From: an uncultured Lachnospiraceae bacterium
GTDB taxonomy: Bacteria > Bacillota > Clostridia > Lachnospirales > Lachnospiraceae
NCBI GenBank assembly: GCA_947384285.1
Contig: CANDGI010000001.1
Coordinates: forward strand, 142,590-206,589
Length of the DNA stretch: 64,000 nucleotides
Direction of reading: 5' to 3'
In this document: one piece after another, positions 1 through 9,287 of the stretch
Numbering within the stretch: position 1 is the first letter of the stretch
Layout: the number at the start of each line of letters is the position of its first letter
Made by a program: the position numbers and the translations under genes
The notes under the pieces: model-generated
Databases searched by the model: none
Seen by the model: only the letters and a program-made list of their open reading frames with translations
What the model was told of the DNA's origin: nothing

Positions 1-52
1 ATTTATTATAGCATATGGCCCGAATTCTGCCATTTTTTCAATTTCATTCCCA

Positions 53-877
53 TCACTTTACCCGGAACACCTCAAAATGTTCCGTCTCCCCCACAGCTTC
101 ATACCCCGCATGCTCGAAGTATTCTCCCAGCCCCTTATCTTTGTTGGGAATCACATATTGTATCTTATGCCTTTTTATATTTCTTTTCAGGACATCAGGC
201 TCAAGCTGGATGCCGTAATAGAGCAGCAGCGTCAGGATGCGGCGGCTTTGCTTTTTCTCCAGGGTCTGCTGTACGGCGTCCTGGTCCGTGGGGTCTATGG
301 TCCAGCGTATCATCTCCTGCCGCCGGATGGCATTTAAAATAGAGGGGTCATACTGCCGCAATTCCAGAAGCTGTATGTCAGCAAAAAGGCAGGATTTGGG
401 TTCGTCCGTCTGGGCGTCCTTTTCAATGAGATCAGCGATTTGGATGGACTCGTCCGTAATCTTGTAAATGTTTTCCGCCGGAACCATATGCACAAATTGG
501 CTCTCGCCTAAAACGGCAGCCAGGGCGGCAAGGGTGATTACAGCTATGGCGCGTTTCCAGCGTTTGGAGAGAAGGTGGATGAGCCAGACCATCACAAAGG
601 CCAGCACAAGGTTTACGGGCAGCAGCCAGAATATGCGGCGGATGCGGGAGGAAAGGTCTACGGCATCCGCAATTGGTATCATAAGATACGGGTTGAATAT
701 GGTGAACAGGGCAAAAAGCGCAGGGTAGGCAAATGCGGCTTTCAAGCTCTGCTTTTTTTGGAGCCAAAAGATAACTAAGGCAAGGACATAAGCAAGAAAG
801 AAAATTTCTATATTGGAAAAAGCATCGTCAAAAGATTTGTTCAGAAAATCCATTCCCAATTTATATAAATGTTGCAT
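53..877 (-). CDS. Polytopic membrane protein, probable C-terminal half of a split GT-C-like protein
   Basis: A 274-residue protein with about four hydrophobic segments in the first 125 residues and a soluble tail of about 150 residues. The tail has the form often seen at the outer end of GT-C-like membrane proteins: a helix, then a strand read as 'HKIQYVIPNK', and a terminal strand 'EHFEVFRVK'. The membrane part contains 'FNPYLMIPIAD' and 'RRIFWLLPVN', which I associate with the second half of DUF6077-type proteins. The start has its own GGAGGG site, which overlaps the stop of the upstream gene (ending at 889), so the two are translationally coupled. The partner protein supplies the missing N-terminal membrane half. 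Enzymatic role unknown; surface glycan synthesis is an inference from fold type. Confidence 0.6.
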   Translation of the reverse strand: MQHLYKLGMDFLNKSFDDAFSNIEIFFLAYVLALVIFWLQKKQSLKAAFAYPALFALFTIFNPYLMIPIADAVDLSSRIRRIFWLLPVNLVLAFVMVWLIHLLSKRWKRAIAVITLAALAAVLGESQFVHMVPAENIYKITDESIQIADLIEKDAQTDEPKSCLFADIQLLELRQYDPSILNAIRRQEMIRWTIDPTDQDAVQQTLEKKQSRRILTLLLYYGIQLEPDVLKRNIKRHKIQYVIPNKDKGLGEYFEHAGYEAVGETEHFEVFRVK

Positions 878-888
878 GATGCACCCTC

Positions 889-1953
889 CTATGTGTAGAT
901 AAAGAAAGAATATTTGGTAATCAGGTATGCCGCGCCGTAGAGGATACAGGGGAGCAGGCAGATTCCATAACGTATCCAGATGGAAATGCTTTTTCTCGTG
1001 TATCCCAGGGGAAGCAGGCAGATGCTTAATTCAAAGGGAAGCATATAGATGCAGGACATATTCAAGCCAAAGCTGGAAAACACAACCAGGAACAATTCAA
1101 TCCAGTGGCTTGGTTTTTCATGGTCCTTGGAAATTTTCAAAAATAAGAGAAATACCATTGGGAGGATAATGCAGGCCAGGATGGTTTTCCCTTCAAACGC
1201 CCGGAAAAATAAAAATTCGGCGCTGGTAAACAGGTTAAAGCTGAACAGATTCAGCCAGAACAGGAAAAATACCAGAAAAGCCGCTTTTTTTCTGTTATTG
1301 GCAAAAAAATGCAGTCCAAACTGATAGGAAATCAGGTTCGCCATAAGAACCATCAGAGACGCCTCAGCAGTCCTGGCTTCGATGAGGGCTGGAAGCCCAA
1401 AAAGCTGGCAGAGGACGGCGCTGTGGTTTTGGTAGGTTTCCAGCAGGTATTCTGTGTTCAGTTTTTTTTGCAATGCTCCGGTGTAAGGATCATATTGGCT
1501 GATGGAGTTGGTGTATACCGAGGAGCTGATATCGCCGATGTAATAGGATTGATCCCAGAGGGCATAAGTTTCCCCATTGTAGTTGACCAGGATAAGCTGG
1601 AACAAAACAAGGAGAACCAGGATAAGGAGTACCCAGCCATGCTTTGACAGAAGCATTTTGCAGTAGGCTCCCCTGTCTCTTAGAGATTTACGGCGGAAAA
1701 TAAAGAACAGCGCCGTTATGGAAATAAGGACAAAGAGCCATGCTTTTGCCAGCAGGGATAAGGGCTGCAAAGTCATTTTCAAAGGGAGCGCAGCCAGCTG
1801 GAACAGGAAAAAATAGCAGAAAAATCCAATCAGGATACGGTAGGAGATAGACTGTTCCTGGCGGTTGGAGAACTGCAGGAATAAATCGCCTAGCATATAG
1901 CTGAAAATCAGATATAAAAGAATAAGTTCCAAACAAATCAGGTAGTAATTCAT
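889..1953 (-). CDS. Polytopic membrane protein, probable N-terminal half of the same GT-C-like protein
   Basis: About 354 residues if started at the ATG at 1953. That ATG follows a GGAGG site inside the end of the preceding gene and lies 1 base after its stop, so a longer upstream reading is not needed. Roughly nine hydrophobic helices are visible. Between them lies an extracytoplasmic stretch with 'WDQSYYIGDI', the kind of acidic loop GT-C enzymes carry after the first helices, and later 'FRAFEGKTILA'. I take it to be DUF6077-like by memory of the family; this needs a profile search. It ends with the stop at 889-891, and the next gene starts 11 bases on. The two together add up to about 630 residues, the size expected for one complete protein. 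Confidence 0.6.
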   Translation of the reverse strand: MNYYLICLELILLYLIFSYMLGDLFLQFSNRQEQSISYRILIGFFCYFFLFQLAALPLKMTLQPLSLLAKAWLFVLISITALFFIFRRKSLRDRGAYCKMLLSKHGWVLLILVLLVLFQLILVNYNGETYALWDQSYYIGDISSSVYTNSISQYDPYTGALQKKLNTEYLLETYQNHSAVLCQLFGLPALIEARTAEASLMVLMANLISYQFGLHFFANNRKKAAFLVFFLFWLNLFSFNLFTSAEFLFFRAFEGKTILACIILPMVFLLFLKISKDHEKPSHWIELFLVVFSSFGLNMSCIYMLPFELSICLLPLGYTRKSISIWIRYGICLLPCILYGAAYLITKYSFFIYT

Positions 1954-1954
1954 A

Positions 1955-3184
1955 TTAATTCCTCCAAAACAGTTTCCATCCGGCGTGCAGGGCTTGTTTG
2001 ATACGCTGGATATCCAGCACACAGAAGAAGAACAGGGCAAAAGGATATAGAGTCCCAATCAGCGCCCGGAATGTGGCGCCAGTGTCCGAACATCCGTGGG
2101 CAGGTGCCAGAAGGTAAAACAAAAAGGGCAAAAGCCCGATACAAATAAGAGGGAGAAAAGCGCTAAATTCCCGGAGGGGTTTATGTCCTGTAAAAAATAA
2201 AATAAGATAGGCTGCCGTAAAAGCAAAGGCCAGGAACAATAGGGCTTTTATCCCAAATCCTGCCGGGGAGAGGAAGCTGTTTAAGTTTTCATAATATAGC
2301 TGCTTGATTTGGGCAGCAGAGGAAAGGGAGAGGAAGCATTCTTGGTATATCCGGCTGAAATATTCGGGAAAAAGGTTTTTTCCTGTGAGAAGGACGGCAA
2401 GCAGCCATTTTGTCAATACCAAAAATACGTATCCCGATCCCCAGGAAATTGTGCAGAGAGCCAGAGGCTTCCATGTGCCGGAACCTTGTCCATATTTTTG
2501 GATGGAAAGAAATAGGACGGCCAGGGGCATGCCAAGGGTAATGACCGGGATTGTCATGGGATCTATGAAAGCGGTAACAGCACCGATGCCGTAAAAAATA
2601 AGCGTCAGGCTATGGACATTTTCTTTCCAGAATCCAGGGCCTTTTCCCAATAAAAGCAGGATGGCGGAGAAAACAATGAAAAAGCATCCGGCATGCTGCA
2701 GCTGATAAGATACAGGAAGTATATCTGCCCACAAAACAGAAAACAGGAAAAGAAAGCCGAAGCCAAAAGAAAATTTTGTGCTGATTTTCCATGCGGCGCA
2801 AAATAAAAGCAGGAAGAAAGCAATTGCGCACAGATAACGTATCTGCCCGATATGGAAAAAAACCAAAAGAGGCCTAAGCAGCGTCTGGATGCCGTTCCAG
2901 CGGCAGCCCTGGTCTGCCCCAAGGAGCGTATTCCAGAGTGTGGAATGCTCAGGATTGCGGGCCAGGCTTAAGAGAAGGGCAGATTCATCCTCCATGGGGG
3001 CAAGGTCAGAGGGAAAAAAATCATTTCCAGGATGCTCGGATAGAAACTGCAGGGACAGCTCTGAGTGTTCCAGAATCCTTTCTTCTGGAATCCAGTTTAC
3101 CGCAAAGAGCAGGTAAAGGAACAGGGCGGCCAGCAGGAAATGCAGTTTGCAAAAAGAAAAAAGTTTAAGCTTGTTCAATCTCAT
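1955..3184 (-). CDS. Polytopic membrane protein, unknown function
   Basis: A 409-residue protein with an N-terminal helix at about residues 13-30, an outer loop of about 70 residues, and then nine or so further hydrophobic helices. The loop contains paired acidic residues ('FFPSDLAPMEDE') and the region 'WNGIQTLLRPLLVFF', again reminiscent of membrane glycosyltransferases or their flippase-like partners, but I do not recognise the family. The start has a GAGGGA site 7 bases upstream. It is the first gene of a three-gene minus-strand operon with the next two genes and ends 1 base before the next start. Confidence 0.55.
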   Translation of the reverse strand: MRLNKLKLFSFCKLHFLLAALFLYLLFAVNWIPEERILEHSELSLQFLSEHPGNDFFPSDLAPMEDESALLLSLARNPEHSTLWNTLLGADQGCRWNGIQTLLRPLLVFFHIGQIRYLCAIAFFLLLFCAAWKISTKFSFGFGFLFLFSVLWADILPVSYQLQHAGCFFIVFSAILLLLGKGPGFWKENVHSLTLIFYGIGAVTAFIDPMTIPVITLGMPLAVLFLSIQKYGQGSGTWKPLALCTISWGSGYVFLVLTKWLLAVLLTGKNLFPEYFSRIYQECFLSLSSAAQIKQLYYENLNSFLSPAGFGIKALLFLAFAFTAAYLILFFTGHKPLREFSAFLPLICIGLLPFLFYLLAPAHGCSDTGATFRALIGTLYPFALFFFCVLDIQRIKQALHAGWKLFWRN

Positions 3185-3275
3185 ATGTCAATCCCTCAAT
3201 CATTTTTTCTACATACTCATGGATAGTTTACATGACATCCGCCAGGAAAGCAATAGAAGAAATGGAAAATATGTA

Positions 3276-3304
3276 TAGAAAAAAATCTTATTTTGTGTTA
3301 TACT
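3276..3304 (+). promoter_or_regulatory. Candidate sigma-A promoter for the LCP gene
   Basis: TAGAAA at 3276-3281 and TATACT at 3299-3304 are separated by 17 bases, and TG lies just upstream of the -10 (TGTTATACT). The -35 matches only four of six positions, but the extended -10 would compensate. The first start codon downstream with a good ribosome site is at 3394. Confidence 0.5.
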
Positions 3305-3393
3305 CACTTAAATCAGTATGAAAATAATCTGGAAGTGGATAGAATACTAGCATGTACAGAACGCAGAAAGGAAATGACAAGGAGGACAGAACA

Positions 3394-4476
3394 ATGGCAA
3401 GAGATACACGCGGCCAGACAGAATATACAAGGAAGAAAAAGAGAAAAACCAAACGGAAGAAACGCCAGCAGAGGAAAATAATTCTGGCAGTATTGGCAGT
3501 GCTGACAGCCATAATAGGGCTGGTGTTTGCATTTGGATGGAGCAAGTACGGAAAGATGGGAAGGATTCCCATCCGGGATAAGGATGTAAAGATAAACGAT
3601 CTGTCTTTGGAAACCCAGAAAACATTGGAGGGCTATGAGAGCATTGCTTTGTTTGGGCTGGACAACCGTTCCACCGGAAATTTTGAAAGAGGAAACAGCG
3701 ATACGATTATTGTAGTAAGCATCAACCGCAAGACCGGGGAAATCCGCATGGCGTCCGTATACCGGGACACTTATCTGGATATCAGCGAGGATCAGTACCG
3801 GAAGGCAAATGCAGCCTACGCCAATGGAGGACCCAAGCAGGCCATTGAGATGCTGAATAAGAACCTGGATTTGAATATTACAGATTATGTCAGCGTGGAT
3901 TTTGGCGCCTTGGTAGACGCCATTGACCTTTTGGGCGGCATCGAATTGGATATTACTCCAGAGGAAGCGGAATGGCTGAACGGCTATGTGGTAGAAACCA
4001 ATGAGGTGACCGGGCATAACAGCGGGCCGGTGTCCCCAGGGACAAACGTCCATGTGGATGGCGTACAGGCAACCTCTTACGCAAGAATCCGGTATGTAGG
4101 CCTGGATTACCAGAGGACAGAGCGGCAGAGAACCGTGATTACCAAAATGTTTGAGAAAGCAAAGCAGTGCGATTTGTTTACCTTAAATGACCTGCTGGAT
4201 AAGCTGCTGCCCCAGATTTCCACCAGCTTAAGCATGACAGAGCTGTTGGGGCTGGCGGGAAATGCAGGAAAGTACCATATGGGGGAGAATACAGGATTCC
4301 CCTTTGATAAGGAAACTCCTGGCAATGTAGGCAGCGCTGGGGACGCAGTGGTCCCGGTAGATTTGGCAAATAATGTGGCGCAGCTGCATCAATTCCTGTA
4401 TGACAGTGAGAGTTATACCCCTTCTGAAACGGTACAGAATATAAGCGCTGCGATCCGGGCAAATACCGGGTATTAG
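3394..4476 (+). CDS. LytR-CpsA-Psr (LCP) family wall-glycopolymer ligase
   Basis: LCP proteins transfer lipid-linked wall polymers (teichoic acid, capsule) to peptidoglycan outside the membrane. The start at 3394 (not 3352) is set by an AAGGAGG site 8 bases upstream and gives 360 residues: a Lys/Arg-rich cytoplasmic tail (1-27), one membrane helix (28-48), then the LCP domain from about residue 80. Hallmarks are 'IALFGLDNR', 'RGNSDTIIVVSI', 'MASVYRDTYL', and the Arg-rich stretch 'RIRYVGLDYQRTERQR' that contacts the lipid phosphate. A paralogue of near-identical architecture lies at 17368. It heads a run of secreted wall proteins and is followed 23 bases later by an FN3 protein, suggesting co-transcription. 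Confidence 0.9.
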   Translation: MARDTRGQTEYTRKKKRKTKRKKRQQRKIILAVLAVLTAIIGLVFAFGWSKYGKMGRIPIRDKDVKINDLSLETQKTLEGYESIALFGLDNRSTGNFERGNSDTIIVVSINRKTGEIRMASVYRDTYLDISEDQYRKANAAYANGGPKQAIEMLNKNLDLNITDYVSVDFGALVDAIDLLGGIELDITPEEAEWLNGYVVETNEVTGHNSGPVSPGTNVHVDGVQATSYARIRYVGLDYQRTERQRTVITKMFEKAKQCDLFTLNDLLDKLLPQISTSLSMTELLGLAGNAGKYHMGENTGFPFDKETPGNVGSAGDAVVPVDLANNVAQLHQFLYDSESYTPSETVQNISAAIRANTGY

Positions 4477-4499
4477 CCAAAAGAAAGGAGAGGAGAAAC

Positions 4500-5756
4500 A
4501 TGAAAAAACTATGGAGTACAGCCAGGATAGGAGCGATTGTTCTGGGGTTTGCATTCGTTCTTGGCATAGGATTGAAAGCGGAGGCGGCTGGGGCGCCGGG
4601 ACAGGTTGCCGGGCTTAAGCAGACAGACGCAGGAGCCGGTTTCGTGGAGATTGTCTTCCAGGCACTGCTGGACAATGAAGCGGAATATGAAATCCAGCTG
4701 AGCAGCACCCCGGCTGGGAATTATAAGGAATGGAAGACTTGTTCCTCTGGGAAGTGTTCTCTTTATAACCTTCCAAATGCAGGCAGTTCTTATTATCTGC
4801 GGGTGGTTTCTTATTATGAAAACAGTGAAACCAATTGGAAGAAGGTGTATGGCACGCCCTCTGCTCCCATTGAAGTAGTGACGGCTCCGAATGGAAATGT
4901 GGAAAATTTAAAGCATACGAATTCTACCACGACAAGCATTAGCCTGTCTTGGAACCCGGTTGCAGGCGCCAATAGTTATCAGGTGAAGTATAGCAGTGCA
5001 GGCGGCGGGGATACGGTTGTCTATGCTGCAGGCACCCAGGCTGTTTTGGATAAGCTGGGCAAGGGTACAGAATATACGGTTCATGTTTATCCGGCAAGAA
5101 AGAGCGGCACAGGATTCTATGCCGTAGGAGGCGGTTATGATTCCAAGTATAATGTTCCAGTAATTCCCGGTAAGGCGCCGAAACCATCCTGCGAGTATTA
5201 TTGGCAGAATCTAGGAGAGATCAGAAGCGATGTTGATGCCGTAAAGTGTGCAGATGGATACGAATGGGAGATTTGGACGGCATATCAGAAAAAGGACAAA
5301 AAGGTAAAGTCTGTGTTCCAGAGTTCTGATGCAGCATTTATCAAGTATAAGGGCTTTAAGAAATATAACTTTTTCAAGATGAGGGTCCGTGCCTGCTGTA
5401 CCAATGATGATGGGAAAAAGATGCCGGGGCAATGGTCAGACTGGGAGTACTTCTGTCCCCAGCCCGAGATTATCAGGTTAAAATCCGTAAAATCCGGGAT
5501 TAGCCTTAAGTGGAGCACCGTGAAAGGGGCAGACCGGTATGAAGTTTATGCGTCTGCCAAAGAAAAATCAGGATTTAAAAAATGTGCAGCCACCAAAAAG
5601 ACAAGCCTGACAGTGAAAAAAATTGGAAAATCTTCTTTCAAGAACAAGAAGACATACTATTTTTATGTAGAAGCATATAACAAGGCTGGCAAAAAGATGT
5701 ATTCCGGTTTGGCAGGAAATGCAACAGACCGCTGGAAGATAAAGTACGTGAAATAA
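4500..5756 (+). CDS. Secreted fibronectin type III repeat protein
   Basis: 418 residues with a clear signal peptide (positively charged start, hydrophobic core at about 10-27, 'AEAAGA' cleavage region near residue 30). The rest reads as about four FN3-like domains, each with a Trp in the second strand ('ISLSWNPVAGANSYQVKY', 'ISLKWSTVKGADRYEVYA') and a Tyr-rich later strand ('KTYYFYVEAYN'). No catalytic domain is visible, so it is probably a structural or binding protein of the wall. The start has an AAAGGAGAGG site. The FN3 sequences resemble those on the two hydrolases downstream, implying a shared ligand or shared surface layer; that is inference. A strong terminator follows. Confidence 0.8.
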   Translation: MKKLWSTARIGAIVLGFAFVLGIGLKAEAAGAPGQVAGLKQTDAGAGFVEIVFQALLDNEAEYEIQLSSTPAGNYKEWKTCSSGKCSLYNLPNAGSSYYLRVVSYYENSETNWKKVYGTPSAPIEVVTAPNGNVENLKHTNSTTTSISLSWNPVAGANSYQVKYSSAGGGDTVVYAAGTQAVLDKLGKGTEYTVHVYPARKSGTGFYAVGGGYDSKYNVPVIPGKAPKPSCEYYWQNLGEIRSDVDAVKCADGYEWEIWTAYQKKDKKVKSVFQSSDAAFIKYKGFKKYNFFKMRVRACCTNDDGKKMPGQWSDWEYFCPQPEIIRLKSVKSGISLKWSTVKGADRYEVYASAKEKSGFKKCAATKKTSLTVKKIGKSSFKNKKTYYFYVEAYNKAGKKMYSGLAGNATDRWKIKYVK

Positions 5757-5780
5757 ACGATAGAAACATTAAAGCAAAAG

Positions 5781-5818
5781 AACGTCTGTGGGAAATTGTG
5801 ATACCTGCAGGCGTTTTT
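5781..5818 (+). terminator. Rho-independent terminator after the FN3 protein
   Basis: A 12-base stem: the arm at 5781-5792 pairs with 5804-5815, allowing several G-U pairs, with an 11-base loop. A run of five T residues covers the last two stem bases and the three after it. It separates the LCP/FN3 pair from the amidase gene. Confidence 0.7.
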
Positions 5819-5969
5819 GACTATAAATTTCTATGATGTACGGCTTATTGTGCGGCAGCCCAATGGTAAAATGCTGTAAGTTTTTGGCAGATGGTTGTAC
5901 CAAAGCAAGAATTGTGATAGGATAAAAAGCAGCCAGGCAGGTCAATTACATAGAAATGGAGTGTACAAA

Positions 5970-8900
5970 ATGAAAGCATCGAAACGAATAGCAGCGGCCA
6001 TTTTAGCGGTATGTATGGTGGCTGGAACTGTGGGTATGCAGGTGCAGGCATACGAGAAGAATGAAATACAGTTTGAAAAGACAGAGGAAGAGAGTATAGA
6101 GGAGAGCAGCATAGAAGAACCAGAAAGCCCAGAGAAGCCGGCGGAACAGGAAGGGATAGAAGAACAGGAGAAGCCGGAAGAGCCAGAAAGCCAGGAGAAG
6201 CCGAGGGAACAAGAAGGGACGGAAGGCCAGGAGCCTGCAGAAGAGCTGGAAGAGCCAGAAAACCAGGAGAAGCCGACGGAACAGGAAGGGACGGAAGGCC
6301 AGGAGTCCGCAGAAGAACTGGAAGAGCCAGAAAACCAGAAGAAGGCGGAAGGGACAAAAGGCCAGGAACAGGCAGAGAATCCAGAACAGGGCACACTGAA
6401 TTTTATCATGCAGGAAAGCGATTCCATCACAGCGCCAGGAGTGCAGAATGTGGCTGTGAGCCTGGGAGAAGAAGGAAGCGCAGTAGAGAGTGCCCAGCTG
6501 GTGTATCAGAATACAACAACAGCACAGGAGTTTACAGTGGAAGCTGCAGGGATTGTGGACAACATGGTGCGGTTTTCTATGGAGTATAACAGTGAAAACC
6601 AGGCAGGGATTTACGAGTTGATAAGCATTGCCTGGACACAGAATGGAAAAAATTATCAGACAGTTCTTGCGCAGACCGATGCTAAGGTCGTTTACGGCGT
6701 CAACCGGGAAGCGCTGGCAGAGCCGGATGAGGTGCTGTTGGATCAGGAAGTGCTGAAGGCGGTGGAAGCAAATGTGGTGACCATGGATGGCAATGGGAAT
6801 GCCATTTCAGAAAATACGCTGGAGGATGTTCTGGAACAGGATGGAAACAGGAGGTTCTTTTCATCCAGGAATATGACCCGCGGCGCCCAGAAGATGGTCA
6901 TTGTGCTGGATCCAGGACATGACAGCACCCATTCAGGAGCTTCCTACCATGGATTCCGGGAACAGGATTTGGTACTAAAGATTGCCCGGTACTGTAAAGA
7001 GGAATTGGAAAAGTACGGTGGAATCAGTATTTATATGACCAGGGAAACCCAGGCCTGCCCCAATGGGGGAAGTATTGTGGACTCTGGAACCTGCAATGCC
7101 AGAAGGGTAGAATTTGCAGCAGCGAAAAAGGCAGATGTTTATGTAAGCTTTCATCTGAATGCCAGTGTAAGCAGTACGCCAAAAGGGGTAGGGGTTTATT
7201 ATCCTAACAGCAATTACAGGCCTGGGATTGGCGCTGAAGGAAAAGGATTGGCTGCGGAAATTTATGAGAAGCTTAAGGCATTGGGACTGTCAACCTGGGC
7301 CACAGGGATTCTGATCCGCAATTCTGAGACCAATACCCAATACCCGGATGGGTCTTTGGCAGATTATCTTGCAATTATAAGGAGAAGCAAGTTGGCAGGC
7401 TTTCCGGCTGTTTTGATTGAACATGCTTTTTTGAGCAACGCTGGAGATGTGAATAGCTTTCTGAATTCCGAAGCAAAATTGAAAAACCTTGGAATTGCCG
7501 ATGCCAAAGGAATTGCAGACTATTACAAGCTGACGTTAGCAGGAGACGGGACAGATCCTGGCGGAAATGGAGGAGACGGGAATGGAGGGCAGAATCAGCC
7601 GGCAGGCCAGCCTCCAGTGATTTCCTCAGTACAGTCCAGGGGAAGCGGGCTCCTCCGGGTCTGCTGGAACCAGGTGCCGGATGCCTCCTTCTACCGGATA
7701 TACCGCAGTAATTCGGAAAATGGAGAATATGTGCAGGTTGCAGCAGGCAGCGGAATTCAATTTGATGATAAAAATGTTTCCCCAGGCACCACTTATTACT
7801 ATAAAGTATGTACGGTGTATGGGGAGGGAAAAGCTTCTGTGCAGTCTGCGGCACATGCAGGGAAAACCCTTGTGAAGCCCCAGATTACGAAAGTGGTTTC
7901 CAAAAACAGCAGCCAGGTTCAGATTACTTGGAATGGGATGGCGGATGCCAGCAAATATGAGATATACCGGAGCCTGAAGAGCGGCAGCGGTTACCAGAGG
8001 ATTGCAACGGTGAAAACCGGGAAGACTTCTTACATTGATAAAAAAGCAACGCCCCAGACTACATATTATTACAAGATACGCACCAGGGGCGGGGAAAAAA
8101 ATGGTTACAGCAGTTATTCCAAGGTGGTTTCCGGCTGGGCGGTAAAAAAGACCAAGATTGTCAGCGTAAGCTCCAAGACAAAGACTTCCCTGGTAATCAA
8201 GTGGAACAAGATTTCCAAGGCATATGGCTACCGGGTGAAGCGCAGCACATCCAAGACCAAGGGATACAAGACAATTGCAACCATCAAATCAGGAACCACC
8301 ACCAGCTATGTCGATAAAAAATTAAAAACTGGAAAAAAATATTATTACAAAATACAGGTTTTGAACCGAGTAAATAAGAAGACCGGGTACAGTGACGACA
8401 GCAAAGCGGCATCCGGCGCAACGATTACAGGAACCGCTATGGTATCCGTTCGGTCAAAAGACAGCAAAAGCATGGAAGTGAAATGGAAGAAAGATACAAA
8501 GGCCACCGGCTACCGGCTGAAACGCAGCGAGACGAAGAACGGCAAATACCAGACGGTTGTGGAAATCCAGGGAAACAGTACCGTTAAGTACATAGATAAA
8601 ACCATTACCAGCGGAAAAGCATATTACTATGCAGTGGAGAGCGTGGCGGAGAAAAATGGCGTGAAAAATTACAGCGGCAATTCGAAGCCAGTGTCAGCAA
8701 GAAATTTGAAAAAGGTCAGCGTTTCTTCTTTGGAAACCGGGGAGAAGGGAGTGGCCTTGTCCTGGAAAAAAGTGGCGGGAGCAAACGGCTATCAGATTAT
8801 GCGCAGCGATGCAAAGAATGGGAAATTTACAGAGATTGCCAAGCTTTCTGGAGATAAGCTTTCCTACCGGGATACCCAGACAGTCATTGGAAACCGATAC

Positions 8901-9269
8901 TATTACAAAATCAGGGCATTTGCTTCTGGAAAAAATACCGGGTATGGAAGCTATACGGCTGTCTTGGAAAAATGGGCGCTGGAGGCGCCTCAGGATTTTG
9001 CAGCTGTTTTGCTTCAGGCAGACCAGGTAAGATTATCCTGGGAAGCAGCCAGGAAAGCCGTAGGGTATGAGGTTTTCAGAAGCAGCCAGGCAGATGGAAA
9101 GTACGGAAGCATTGCAACCTTAGATGGCAGAAAAAATGTTACTTACATTGATAATACTGTTTTAGCGGACAACACTTACTATTATAAGGTTGCGGCAGTT
9201 GGAAAGTATGAGGAGGAAACAGGAAACGGGGATGTAACAGATCCTGTATCGGTTCAGGTAGGGGAATAA
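5970..9269 (+). CDS. Secreted N-acetylmuramoyl-L-alanine amidase with Glu/Pro repeat linker and six FN3 domains
   Basis: Cleaves the bond between muramic acid and the stem peptide in the wall. From the ATG at 5970 (start of a typical signal peptide, cleavage near 'MQVQAYE') it has 1099 residues. Residues about 45-135 are a Glu/Pro/Gln-rich degenerate repeat; about 140-290 an unassigned beta-rich segment; about 308-515 the Amidase_3 domain with zinc ligands in 'VLDPGHD', the acidic residue of 'FREQDL', 'VSFHLNA', and the catalytic Glu of 'VLIEHAF'. A Gly/Asn linker follows, then six FN3 domains of about 90 residues each, marked by 'TYYYK' strands. The ribosome site is weak ('GGAGTG'). The next gene, another hydrolase, starts 18 bases after the stop. 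Confidence 0.9.
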   Translation: MKASKRIAAAILAVCMVAGTVGMQVQAYEKNEIQFEKTEEESIEESSIEEPESPEKPAEQEGIEEQEKPEEPESQEKPREQEGTEGQEPAEELEEPENQEKPTEQEGTEGQESAEELEEPENQKKAEGTKGQEQAENPEQGTLNFIMQESDSITAPGVQNVAVSLGEEGSAVESAQLVYQNTTTAQEFTVEAAGIVDNMVRFSMEYNSENQAGIYELISIAWTQNGKNYQTVLAQTDAKVVYGVNREALAEPDEVLLDQEVLKAVEANVVTMDGNGNAISENTLEDVLEQDGNRRFFSSRNMTRGAQKMVIVLDPGHDSTHSGASYHGFREQDLVLKIARYCKEELEKYGGISIYMTRETQACPNGGSIVDSGTCNARRVEFAAAKKADVYVSFHLNASVSSTPKGVGVYYPNSNYRPGIGAEGKGLAAEIYEKLKALGLSTWATGILIRNSETNTQYPDGSLADYLAIIRRSKLAGFPAVLIEHAFLSNAGDVNSFLNSEAKLKNLGIADAKGIADYYKLTLAGDGTDPGGNGGDGNGGQNQPAGQPPVISSVQSRGSGLLRVCWNQVPDASFYRIYRSNSENGEYVQVAAGSGIQFDDKNVSPGTTYYYKVCTVYGEGKASVQSAAHAGKTLVKPQITKVVSKNSSQVQITWNGMADASKYEIYRSLKSGSGYQRIATVKTGKTSYIDKKATPQTTYYYKIRTRGGEKNGYSSYSKVVSGWAVKKTKIVSVSSKTKTSLVIKWNKISKAYGYRVKRSTSKTKGYKTIATIKSGTTTSYVDKKLKTGKKYYYKIQVLNRVNKKTGYSDDSKAASGATITGTAMVSVRSKDSKSMEVKWKKDTKATGYRLKRSETKNGKYQTVVEIQGNSTVKYIDKTITSGKAYYYAVESVAEKNGVKNYSGNSKPVSARNLKKVSVSSLETGEKGVALSWKKVAGANGYQIMRSDAKNGKFTEIAKLSGDKLSYRDTQTVIGNRYYYKIRAFASGKNTGYGSYTAVLEKWALEAPQDFAAVLLQADQVRLSWEAARKAVGYEVFRSSQADGKYGSIATLDGRKNVTYIDNTVLADNTYYYKVAAVGKYEEETGNGDVTDPVSVQVGE
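6107..6375 (+). repeat. Degenerate Glu/Pro-rich in-frame repeat in the amidase
   Basis: About four imperfect copies of a unit of up to 72 bases (24 codons) with recurring 'EEPENQEKP' and 'EQEGTEGQE'. The copies keep frame but differ in length and in a few codons. It lies between the signal peptide and the folded domains, so it probably forms an extended acidic spacer in or through the wall. Confidence 0.7.
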
Positions 9270-9287
9270 GAGAAAGGAAGGTAAGCT

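Noticed and set aside
5845-6430. Pro/Ser-rich minus-strand ORFs opposite the amidase repeat
   Set aside because: Reverse reading of the Glu/Pro-rich repeat, without a ribosome site.
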